The notes beneath the pieces were generated by a model that saw nothing but the letters and a program-made list of their open reading frames with translations, was not told the origin of the DNA and searched no databases. From Thraustochytrium sp. TN22 (lineage: Eukaryota; Sar; Bigyra; Thraustochytrida; Thraustochytriidae): DNA of 64,000 bases. The stretch is taken from NCBI GenBank assembly GCA_013306675.1, contig JABLUY010000163.1, forward strand, positions 1 through 64,000. Direction: 5' to 3'. Position numbers and translations under genes: made by a program. Of the stretch, positions 57,001 through 64,000 are shown piece after piece. The first letter of the stretch is position 1. Every line of letters starts with the position of its first letter.

Positions 57001-57567
57001 GCCGGACCCGGTCTGCCCGTACGCGAAGATCGTGCAGTTGTAGCCTGCCAGCACATCCGCCACCAGCGGCTTGGCGCAGTACCCATACACCTCATCCTGC
57101 GCCGAGTGCTCCGAGAAGACGCGGTCGAAGGTGAACTTGGTCTCCTCCTTGCCAGGCTCCATGCCGTCCAGCGTCACCGAGGCCCCATCCTCGCCCAGGT
57201 CCACGCACTGCGTGGCGCCCTGCCGCCGCTCCACGCTGTTCGCCGGCCGGAACCTGCAGCACACGCGCACGTTCGTCGATGAGCCGGCCGCGCTGGGCAG
57301 CGTCGATCCGCCCGCCGAGAGCGGCGCCGTCATGGCCGACTTGGACGAGGTCCCCGACGCCGACGAAAGCCGCTTGGCCTCCACGGCGCCCGCGGACGCG
57401 CTGCTACTGCGCGTGCCGCGCGCCGCCTCCTCGCGCACTGTTGTCTCCTGCGCCGTGCTCGCGCGCTCCCGCTGTGGCTCCTCTTCGGAAGGTCGCGGCG
57501 GTGGCGACCCGGGCGGCGGCAACGGGCTCTGGCCCCCGCCCGCGCCGTCCGTGCCGCCCTCCTTCAT
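54010..57567 (-). CDS. Kinesin motor protein, N-terminal motor
   Basis: The ATG at 57567 gives 1185 residues; upstream in-frame codons to a stop lack an ATG. A disordered N-terminus (~90 residues) precedes the motor: [14 protein letters not shown], P-loop [15 protein letters not shown], switch I [11 protein letters not shown], switch [10 protein letters not shown] and the [20 protein letters not shown] region. These are closest in wording to kinesin-1 (KIF5) motors. A neck/coiled coil follows (VARTRESL-like stretch, then ~620-1020 with heptads). The tail is Ser/Pro/Arg-rich ([19 protein letters not shown]). It is a plus-end microtubule motor by architecture; cargo is unknown. The segment encoding [13 protein letters not shown] has been copied to 44.2 kb. 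Confidence 0.95.
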   Translation of the reverse strand: [1185 protein letters not shown]

Positions 57568-58191
57568 CCTGTCTTGGGCGGCCGGCTCGCGCTCGTTCCT
57601 GCCCGCGTCCTCCTCGTCCACCGGTAACACGTTCGCCACCGCGCCGGCCTGCACCGCTCAGTCCGCGCGTGCGGCGCCGAGGACGCGCGGGGCGGTCAGC
57701 GGCTCGCTGCCGCCGCCCGTCGCGCGCTCGCCGCGCCCGCTGCGCCAGGCGGCGTCGGAGTCGCCTCGGCCGAGGTGGGCCGGGCTGCGTCGCGCCTGCT
57801 GTGCTTCGCCGGCCAGGTCCTGCGCTCCCGCCGCCGCCGCCGCCGCCGCCGTGCCTGCCGTCGCGCGGCGAGGCGTCGCGCGCGCCGCGCAGGCCTGCCC
57901 TCGCCCGCGCCGCGCCCCCGCCCGCGCGCGCCGATCGCGGTCTGCGGTCTGCGAGCGGCGAGCGGCGCGGCGCGGCGCGGCGAGGCGAGGCGAGCACGGC
58001 ACGGGACAGCTCGCAGGACGAGGGGAAGGAGAAAGAGTGTTATCGGCCCCCGCGGGAGCGCGGCCCGGCGCGCGCCGGGCGGCTGCCCGAGAGCAAGTCG
58101 AAGGGGCAGGAGGTGCTGAGGAGCGGGAGCTGGGAGCTGCTCTAGCTAGCTCGCTAGCTGCTCGCTCACTGTCAGGAGTCATTGCAGGGAT
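57568..58191. promoter_or_regulatory. Kinesin upstream region and ALKBH1 3' flank
   Basis: GC-rich, without a credible gene. A pentamer tract (GGCGC then GGCGA units) lies at 57961-57995, about 395 bp before the kinesin ATG. A CTAGCTAGC-type site is at 58142-58160. Confidence 0.45.
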
Positions 58192-59376
58192 TCACTTTAC
58201 GACGCGCCGGAGCGCGGACATGACTAGCTGGGCGGGCCGCGCGCCAGAGGACGCCGCTTCAGGGGGCCGGGCGCTCGCCTTGACCTGGCGCACGTTCACG
58301 TTGATGCGGCCGCCGAGCATGTAGGTGGCCACGGCAGGGGGAAGGTGCGGGAGCAGGCGACGGGGCATGGTGTCCTGGAGCATGGCCGGGACGCCGTGGA
58401 TGTTCATGCGCGAGGGCCCGCCGAGGATGACGACGTCGCCGTTGCGCACCAGGAGCGGCACAGGGCCTGGCGGGCGGTCGTCGTGCTGGTCGTCGCCGCC
58501 CAGCACGTAAACGCCGGCGTTGCCGAAGGAGATGGAGACCACGGGCGCCTCGTCGGTCCACTCGGCGTCGTCTTTGTGGCCGCCCATGGTGGTGTCGCCG
58601 CGATAGTAGTTGATGATGGCAGTCTCGGGGGTGAGCGGCATGCCGAAGGGCCTGGCGAGCGTCTCTGAGAGGCGCGCGAGCGCTGGCGGAAACGGGCTCT
58701 TGCGGTCCTCCGTGTAGCGGCGCGCGTCCCAGTCGTAGTGGTAGCCGAGCGTGGCCCAGCGCAGGCGCTCGCCGAGCGCGCTGGTCATGCCGTCGGGCGT
58801 CACGTTGCGCTCGCTCAGGTCGCCGTCGGCGTACTCGACGGCCAGGCGCTCCGCCCAGCGCGCCTCGGCCTCCGCGGACACGAACGGGTTGGGCACGAAG
58901 AAGAACCCGGGTCGGCCCTCCAGCCCGTACGCGCGCGTCACGCGCACATCTTCGTCCTCCCCGCCCGCCCCCTCGTCTTCCGGCAGCTGCACCTCGCGCA
59001 CGAGGTCCAGCAGGTGCTGCGGGCTCTTGTCCAGGTTGGCGAAGTCGAGCAGGTCGACGCCCTCCTCCACGAGCCTCTGGCCCTGGCGCTCCCACTCCCT
59101 GCGCTGCTTCTCGCTGGCCTCGTCCGGCGCGCGCCTGCGCTTGCGCGCGCCGCCGGCCTGCGCCTCCTCGCGCGCGCCCGCCGCGCCCAGGCCGTCCACC
59201 CGCCGCACGTACGCCGCCAGCGGCCGCCGCTGCCGCTTGAACTGCTTCCACGCGCCGCGGAACACCTCCTCGCGCCGCCCCTCCTCGCGCGCGCCCGCGC
59301 CGCGCGCCGCCGCGCCCACCGCCGCGCCCGCCGCCGCGCCCGCCGCCGCGCCCGCGCCCGCGCCCGCGCGCTCCAT
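58192..59376 (-). CDS. ALKBH1: AlkB-homolog dioxygenase, ALKBH1-like
   Basis: The ATG at 59376 gives 394 residues. The catalytic half matches ALKBH1: LRWATLGYHYDWDARRYTED, then AIINYYRGDTTMGGHKDD (iron ligands His and Asp of HxD), VVSISFGNAGVYVLGG, VVILGGPSRMNIHGVPAML (distal His) and RINVNVRQV (2-oxoglutarate-binding Arg). The family is Fe(II)/2OG dioxygenases; ALKBH1 acts on tRNA m1A/m5C and, by some reports, DNA N6-methyladenine. The N-terminal ~130 residues are Ala/Arg-rich with a KRRRAP nuclear-type signal. It is divergent from the SET-domain gene across a 390-bp spacer. Confidence 0.93.
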   Translation of the reverse strand: MERAGAGAGAAAGAAAGAAVGAAARGAGAREEGRREEVFRGAWKQFKRQRRPLAAYVRRVDGLGAAGAREEAQAGGARKRRRAPDEASEKQRREWERQGQRLVEEGVDLLDFANLDKSPQHLLDLVREVQLPEDEGAGGEDEDVRVTRAYGLEGRPGFFFVPNPFVSAEAEARWAERLAVEYADGDLSERNVTPDGMTSALGERLRWATLGYHYDWDARRYTEDRKSPFPPALARLSETLARPFGMPLTPETAIINYYRGDTTMGGHKDDAEWTDEAPVVSISFGNAGVYVLGGDDQHDDRPPGPVPLLVRNGDVVILGGPSRMNIHGVPAMLQDTMPRRLLPHLPPAVATYMLGGRINVNVRQVKASARPPEAASSGARPAQLVMSALRRVVK

Positions 59377-59765
59377 GCCGCGCGCCCAGAGATCCCGCTC
59401 TGCCGCGCGCGCCGCCGCCAACAGCCCCAGCCACGCAGGCCGCGCGCAGCCGCGCGGCCGCGCCCGGGCGGCGGCGGCGGCGCGGCGCGGCCTGCGCTGC
59501 GCTGCGCTGCGCTGCGCTGCGCTGCGCCGCGCGCGGCGCGGCCGCCCGCGCGCAGAGCGAGCGGTCTGCGCGCCGCTGCGCGGCCGGCATGGCAAGGATG
59601 CGCCATGGCAGAACTCCAACGTCGGGCGGGCGGGCGGCGGGCGCCGCGCGCGCGGCGAGCGGCGGCGGCGCGCGGCGCGGGCGCGGGCGCGGGCGCGCGG
59701 AGTGGAGCGGAGCGAAGCGAAGCGCTGCGGCCCGCGAGCTGCGGCGGCGGGACGGCGGCGGCTGG
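59377..59765. promoter_or_regulatory. Divergent promoter with (GCTGC)n pentamer tract
   Basis: This 390-bp spacer serves ALKBH1 (left) and the double-SET gene (right). A (CTGCG)n pentanucleotide tract covers 59492-59530, flanked by GCG-rich sequence and a GCGGGC tandem at 59676-59695. Confidence 0.5.
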
Positions 59766-62405
59766 ATGAGGATGAGGATGGCGCCCGGCAGACGGTTGGG
59801 ACGCGCGCGCGCGACGGCCGCGCTCGGGCTGCTGGGGCTCGGGCTGGGCCTGGGGCTGGCGGCGGCGGCGGAGCAAGGGCAGCTGGCGGCCGCGGAGAAC
59901 GTGGCGGAGGAGGTGCTGACGTGCGACGAGCCCGTGGAAGCGACGGAGGATGAGGAGGCCTTCCTGGCGTGGTTCCGGGCGAGGGGCGGCGAGGCGCACG
60001 GCGTGGGCCTGGGCGACTTTGCGCAGCTGGGTCGCGGCGTGCTGGCGGAGGACGCCGTGGCGGAGGGGCAGGAGCTGCTCGAGGTGCCGGTGGACAGCAT
60101 CGTGTGGTCGCGGACCGTGGCCAAGGCGGGCAAGGGCGGAGCGCGGCTGGCGTCCACGCTGGCGGGCAAGTCCGACAAGATGGTGGCTGCCTTCCTGCTG
60201 CTGGAGCGCGCCAAGGGCGAGACGTCCGCGTGGGCGCCGTACCTGCGCGTCCTGCCGGCGGAGGTGCCGGCCGCGTGGCAGGCGGCGCCAGGCGCGCTCG
60301 CGGAGCTCAGCGACCCATACCTGGAGGGCCGCCTGCGCAACCTACGGCGCATCCTGGACGCCGAGCACGCGCAGGTCGCCAAGGCGCTGGCGCTGGCGCT
60401 GGACGAGGACGAGGTGGCCGCCGGCGCCGCGCGCGACGACGCGCTCTCGCTCGAGGCGTACCGCTGGGCCATGACGGTGGTGGACTCTCGCGCGCTAACG
60501 CTGAACGGCGAGAAGCTGCTCGTCCCCTTCGCGGACATGTTCAACTACCGCGCGCACCCGCGTCCGCGGCGCGGTGGCAACGGCGACTTCTTCGTGCGGC
60601 ATCACCAGCTCTCACGCGAGAGCATGCGCGTCTTTGCGGACCGCGCGGCACCGCGCGGCACGCAGGTCTTCATGGACTATGGCGACAACACGAACGAGAT
60701 CTACCTGACGCACCACGGCTTCGTTCCAGAGCACAATCCGTTCGACTGTGCCAACGTCGAGGTGCGGCTACCTGCTTCGCTGGAGGGCGAGGCGCGCGAG
60801 CGGCGCGAGGCGCTCCTCGACACGCTGCGCGTCGGCCGAGTGGCGCGCGACTGCTGGCGTTGGAACCGCATTGACCGCCAGTGGCCCTCGAGCCAGGCGT
60901 GCATTCTGGATCGCGTCGCGCAGCTGGCGGACGCCGAGGTGGACGCTTGCCAAAGGGCCCTGGAGGCCACGTCGGGCCAGCGCGAGTTCGGCCAGGCCGC
61001 GCGCAGCTGCCTGGAGCCGCACGCGTGCCGCCGCGACATCTTGCTTGAGCACGTGCGCGCGGCTCTGGCACAGCGCGAGAATGCTAGGTCCGGCGAGTCG
61101 GTGGACCCGCTCACGGCGTTGGCCGCGCGCTACCGGGAAGCACAGATCGTGGTGCTCCAAGACCTCCTGGCGCATCAAGAAAACAAGACGGTGCCGCGGC
61201 ACCCGGAGGTGGCCTCGATTGACGAGGCGGCCAGCGCACTGGCCGCGTACGGTCTGCCGGAGGCGGACTCCGTGGCGCGCGAGGCGGCGCTCAGCTTAGA
61301 GGCGCGCGTGGACCGGCTCAACGCTTTCGTCGAGGAGCGTGGCTTTCCGCTCGTCAAGGTGCGCGCGGCAGCCGTCCCGGACCTGCGCGTCGGCACACTG
61401 GCCACGGAGTCGCTGGCGGCGGAGGACCCGTACCTGGTGGTGCCGCCGTCAGCCGTCATGGACACGCGGACGGCGGCCCACAGCAAGGTGTACCCGTTTC
61501 TCTTCCACCTGGCGGAGAACCTGGAGCGGCCCGATGACTTCCACGAGCTCCTGCTCTTTGTGCTCTTCGAGTTCTTCGTCGAGGGCCCGCGGTCGGCGTG
61601 GTGGCCCTACCTCTCGTTGCTGCCGCGACCGGAGGAGTTCATGGCGCCCTCGTATTACTCGCCGGACGAGCTCGCGCTATTAAAAGGCCACCGCGTGCTG
61701 CAGGAGGCGGTTCAGAACCGCGACGAGGTGCGGTCCAAATTCCAGCGCGTGGCGTCCTTTCTGCGGTCCGAGGGCGTCGAGCGCATCATTCCGGCGTCCG
61801 TCTTCACGGAGGACAACTACTTTTGGGTGCATGCCATCCTCGACTCGCGCAGCATCTGGTGGGACGGCGAGCGCCACCTGGTACCTCTGCTGGACATGGT
61901 GAACTGCCGAGGTGGCGGCGCACGCCCGCACGCGACGGACCTGAACATGACGCTCGGCGGCGCCGTGACGCGGTCCGCCCAGGCCTACGCGGCGGGCGAC
62001 CAGCTCTTCGAGGACTACGGCCAGCCGAACCACATCTACTTCCTCTACCACGGCTTCTCGCTGGACAACAACGCCTACGACTGCTTCCGTATCACCTTGG
62101 ACCTGAACGAGCGCCAGCGCCGCGCTCTGGCCGACGCTCAGTACCGCGGGGACCTTCGCCGCATCCGGCCCGGGCCTCAGCCGTTTTGCGTAAAGGCGCC
62201 GCTTGCCTCGGCCAACCCAGTGCTGGCCAAGGTGCTGGGAACCTCTGCCGCCTCTTTGGAGCCCGTCACGCGTCAGCTTGAAGCCGGGCTCGCCGCGCTA
62301 CGTGGTGACGACGAAGAAGGTGCCTTGGACGACTCGCCCCGCGCGGCGTCGGCCCGCGCCTTTATCGCGCGCGAGAAGCAGCTGTTGCGCGCGCTCCTCG
62401 CCTAA
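59766..62405 (+). CDS. Secretory-pathway protein with two SETD3-type SET domains
   Basis: Starting at the ATG cluster at 59766-59778, the ~879-residue protein begins with basic residues and a long hydrophobic stretch (ATAALGLLGLGLGLGLAAAAE), a signal peptide or anchor. Two tandem SET units of the SETD3/SETD4/Rubisco-LSMT class follow. Unit 1 (~60-330) has EKLLVPFADMFNYRAHP and FMDYGDNTNEIYLTHHGFVPEHNPFDC. Unit 2 (~510-800) has HLVPLLDMVNCRGGGARP and LFEDYGQPNHIYFLYHGF ... NNAYDC. Both keep the Tyr/Asn-containing SAM-site wording, although the NH of the canonical DxxNH is replaced (NY; NC). Family members methylate lysine or actin His in cytosol, nucleus or chloroplast, so targeting to the secretory pathway, or a plastid via the ER, is unusual. 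Confidence 0.85.
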   Translation: MRMRMAPGRRLGRARATAALGLLGLGLGLGLAAAAEQGQLAAAENVAEEVLTCDEPVEATEDEEAFLAWFRARGGEAHGVGLGDFAQLGRGVLAEDAVAEGQELLEVPVDSIVWSRTVAKAGKGGARLASTLAGKSDKMVAAFLLLERAKGETSAWAPYLRVLPAEVPAAWQAAPGALAELSDPYLEGRLRNLRRILDAEHAQVAKALALALDEDEVAAGAARDDALSLEAYRWAMTVVDSRALTLNGEKLLVPFADMFNYRAHPRPRRGGNGDFFVRHHQLSRESMRVFADRAAPRGTQVFMDYGDNTNEIYLTHHGFVPEHNPFDCANVEVRLPASLEGEARERREALLDTLRVGRVARDCWRWNRIDRQWPSSQACILDRVAQLADAEVDACQRALEATSGQREFGQAARSCLEPHACRRDILLEHVRAALAQRENARSGESVDPLTALAARYREAQIVVLQDLLAHQENKTVPRHPEVASIDEAASALAAYGLPEADSVAREAALSLEARVDRLNAFVEERGFPLVKVRAAAVPDLRVGTLATESLAAEDPYLVVPPSAVMDTRTAAHSKVYPFLFHLAENLERPDDFHELLLFVLFEFFVEGPRSAWWPYLSLLPRPEEFMAPSYYSPDELALLKGHRVLQEAVQNRDEVRSKFQRVASFLRSEGVERIIPASVFTEDNYFWVHAILDSRSIWWDGERHLVPLLDMVNCRGGGARPHATDLNMTLGGAVTRSAQAYAAGDQLFEDYGQPNHIYFLYHGFSLDNNAYDCFRITLDLNERQRRALADAQYRGDLRRIRPGPQPFCVKAPLASANPVLAKVLGTSAASLEPVTRQLEAGLAALRGDDEEGALDDSPRAASARAFIAREKQLLRALLA

Positions 62406-62653
62406 TTACTGATGGAAAGGAATGGAAAGGAAATTGATCAAGACAAAGGAAGCTCGAGCATTTGCGCCTGATGTGCTTTTCCAATCTGAAAAGAACCGGG
62501 GCTTTGAGATTGAGCCTTGGTTGCGAGTCATTGGATGACCCAGAGCTGAGTGACCTGTCCGCGCGCGTCACACCAAACGGCTCGCGACTACAGGCGTCGC
62601 GGTCACCACTGCACTGCAAGCGTGAATCGGCGCCTCAAAGTAGGCTCCTCGCC

Positions 62654-64000
62654 ATGGCAGCCACGGCGGCGGCGGCGGTGGCGGTCACAGGCGACGCGGA
62701 CGCCGCCGCGGCGCTGCTGGAGCGCCTGCAGTCCGGCGCAGCGCAGATTTATGTGCTGCAGCGGAGCGGGCCGACCTCATATTTGGTCAAGGAGGAAGGT
62801 CGCGAGGCCAAACTCAAGGTGCTGCTCGGCAGCCCGAACACATGCGCGTGCGGAGATCCGACGCGCGGCCGCATGTGCATCCACCTGCTCTTCATCTTGG
62901 TCAAGGTCTTGCGCGTTCCGGCAGAGAGTTCGCTGGCATGGCAGCTCTCCCTTGGTGAGCGCGAGGTGCTCGAGGTGCTCGCATACACGCAGCGGCGGAG
63001 CAGCGCTGCGAGCGGCGTGGCCTCAGGCGTAGCTCCAAAGCGGTCCTTTCTCCGAAAACGCAGCGGAGAACGCAGGCTCGAGGCGCGGGGCGCGCCCTTG
63101 GAGCTCGCCGGCGACGAGCACGACAGCGGTCGCGCGGAGGTGCAGCGCAAGCCCATCGAGGAGGGCGAGGTGTGCCCGATCTGCCAGGACGACCTGCCGA
63201 GCGAAGAGCCGGCACAGGGCGCAAACCTCGCGTTCTGCCGTTTCGGATGCGGCAACTCTGTTCACGTCAAGTGCATGAAGGTGTGGGCGGAGCACCGATC
63301 CAGCATCGGCGACGAGGTGACGTGCCCGCTGTGCCGCGTCTCGTGGGGACCGCTCGAGCTCGCGGACTTGCGCAAGCGCGATCTCCAGCGGCGCTGCCAG
63401 GCGTCTCTGCAGCGACCGCGTACTTCGCACTACGGGGTGCGCTGCCACGGGTGTCAAGCAGCCCCGATCGTGCGCGAGCGCTACCGCTGCCTCCAGTGCC
63501 GGCGCGGTGTGGACCTATGCCGCTCATGCTACACGCAGCGGCACAAGTTCCGCTGCTTTGAGCGGCGGCACGCATTCGTGGTCAAGTCCGCCGTGGGCGA
63601 AACGTGGCGCGCCGCAGAGCCTCGGCCGCAGGCCGCGCCTCGCGCGCCCCTGCAGTGGGCGCTAGACCTGCAGACGCGCGAGTTCACGGCGCAGGACTAT
63701 GACGCGCTATTGGCCCTTGACGACCCCTTCCGACGCCAGGACGAGGTGCAAGCGCGCACGCTCGCGGAGCTGCTCACCAAGCACATGGCGGACGCGTCAC
63801 TCTCGTGCCAGGGCGATTGTGGGCTTTGCGAGAAGCCCCTGGCGTCGCAACAGGGCGCCAACAAGCGTCTCTTTTGCTGTGAGCGTGCCGTGCACGAGGC
63901 CTGCGCACTCGATATGAGCAACGACACATTGCAGTGCCCACTGTGCTCCTGTGCGCTGTTTCCCGGACTTGAGGGCGACGAGTCGAAACAGCGGTGCAAG
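62654..64000 (+). CDS. ZSWIM2-like E3 ubiquitin ligase (SWIM, RING, ZZ, RING); 3' end outside window
   Basis: The ATG at 62654 opens a frame that stays open for 449 codons to the window edge. Domains in order: a SWIM zinc finger (CACGDPTRGRMCIH, ~69-82); a RING-type finger (CPICQDDLPSEE ... CRFGCGNSVHVKCMKVW ... CPLC, ~175-228); a ZZ-type finger (VRCHGCQAAPIVRERYRCLQC ... DLCRSC, ~262-300); and a second RING (CGLCEKPL ... CCERAVHEACAL ... CPLC, ~392-436). This SWIM-RING-ZZ-RING order is that of ZSWIM2/MEX, an E3 ligase enriched in sperm in animals. All zinc ligands seen are intact. Confidence 0.9.
   Translation, partial: MAATAAAAVAVTGDADAAAALLERLQSGAAQIYVLQRSGPTSYLVKEEGREAKLKVLLGSPNTCACGDPTRGRMCIHLLFILVKVLRVPAESSLAWQLSLGEREVLEVLAYTQRRSSAASGVASGVAPKRSFLRKRSGERRLEARGAPLELAGDEHDSGRAEVQRKPIEEGEVCPICQDDLPSEEPAQGANLAFCRFGCGNSVHVKCMKVWAEHRSSIGDEVTCPLCRVSWGPLELADLRKRDLQRRCQASLQRPRTSHYGVRCHGCQAAPIVRERYRCLQCRRGVDLCRSCYTQRHKFRCFERRHAFVVKSAVGETWRAAEPRPQAAPRAPLQWALDLQTREFTAQDYDALLALDDPFRRQDEVQARTLAELLTKHMADASLSCQGDCGLCEKPLASQQGANKRLFCCERAVHEACALDMSNDTLQCPLCSCALFPGLEGDESKQRCK

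Overview
The window is nuclear DNA of a GC-rich, gene-dense, intron-poor, flagellated single-celled eukaryote. Signs are an MCM5 helicase subunit, a Sec61 alpha channel with one short spliceosomal intron, RRP6, a kinesin, an eEF3-type ribosomal ATPase, probable ciliary proteins (a CFAP36-like BART protein and a ZSWIM2-like E3 ligase) and nucleolar guide RNAs. Coding ORFs are long and mostly unbroken, with proteins rich in Ala, Arg, Gly and homopolymeric Ser/Gln. I lean towards a stramenopile or other chromist protist, but no single gene here proves it. No tRNA, rRNA, CRISPR, plasmid or convincing viral element was seen.

Layout. 0-8.2 kb: a partial RCC1-like end, an acidic coiled-coil protein broken at a G run, a glycosyltransferase and RRP6. 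8.3-14.8 kb: an 11-repeat Cys-rich membrane protein, an unknown protein and decayed gene pieces including an astacin protease. 15.4-24.2 kb: a YeeE/YedE sulfur transporter, MCM5, Sec61 alpha (two exons) and a BART-domain protein. 25.3-34.4 kb: a two-pore K+ channel with EF hands between its pores, a small basic protein, an AN1 zinc finger fused to an eEF3-like ATPase, and a poly-Gln protein. 34.4-39 kb is a gene-free stretch. 39-49.8 kb: a PH/IQ/WW protein, a NUDIX hydrolase, a nuclease-like/kinase-like ORF pair with a copied piece of the kinesin gene at its 5' end, two unexplained ORFs and an ARID protein. 54-64 kb: kinesin, ALKBH1-like dioxygenase, a secretory-pathway protein with two SET domains, and a ZSWIM2-like E3 ligase that runs off the end.

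The most interesting part is 49.8-53.9 kb, which has no protein genes. It holds an array of at least 14 box C/D snoRNA-like units on the + strand, with one H/ACA-like unit and other structured segments. Most units have a terminal stem, a GAUG-core C box and a CUGA D box. Seven carry 9-12 nt antisense elements next to D or D' boxes that match highly conserved 18S or 28S rRNA sequences, several of them at positions I recall as classical 2'-O-methylation sites. Nearly every unit is preceded by a short G-rich tract of the GGTGGGTGGG type. The array includes an identical tandem duplicate and a three-member diverging family, so it looks like a growing polycistronic rRNA-modification locus.

Two further themes are shared. 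Many genes have a tract of pentanucleotide repeats (GCGCG, GGCGA, GCTGC or GCGTC type) in the promoter or 5' leader. A 10-bp motif, CTGCCAGTGG, recurs only outside genes.
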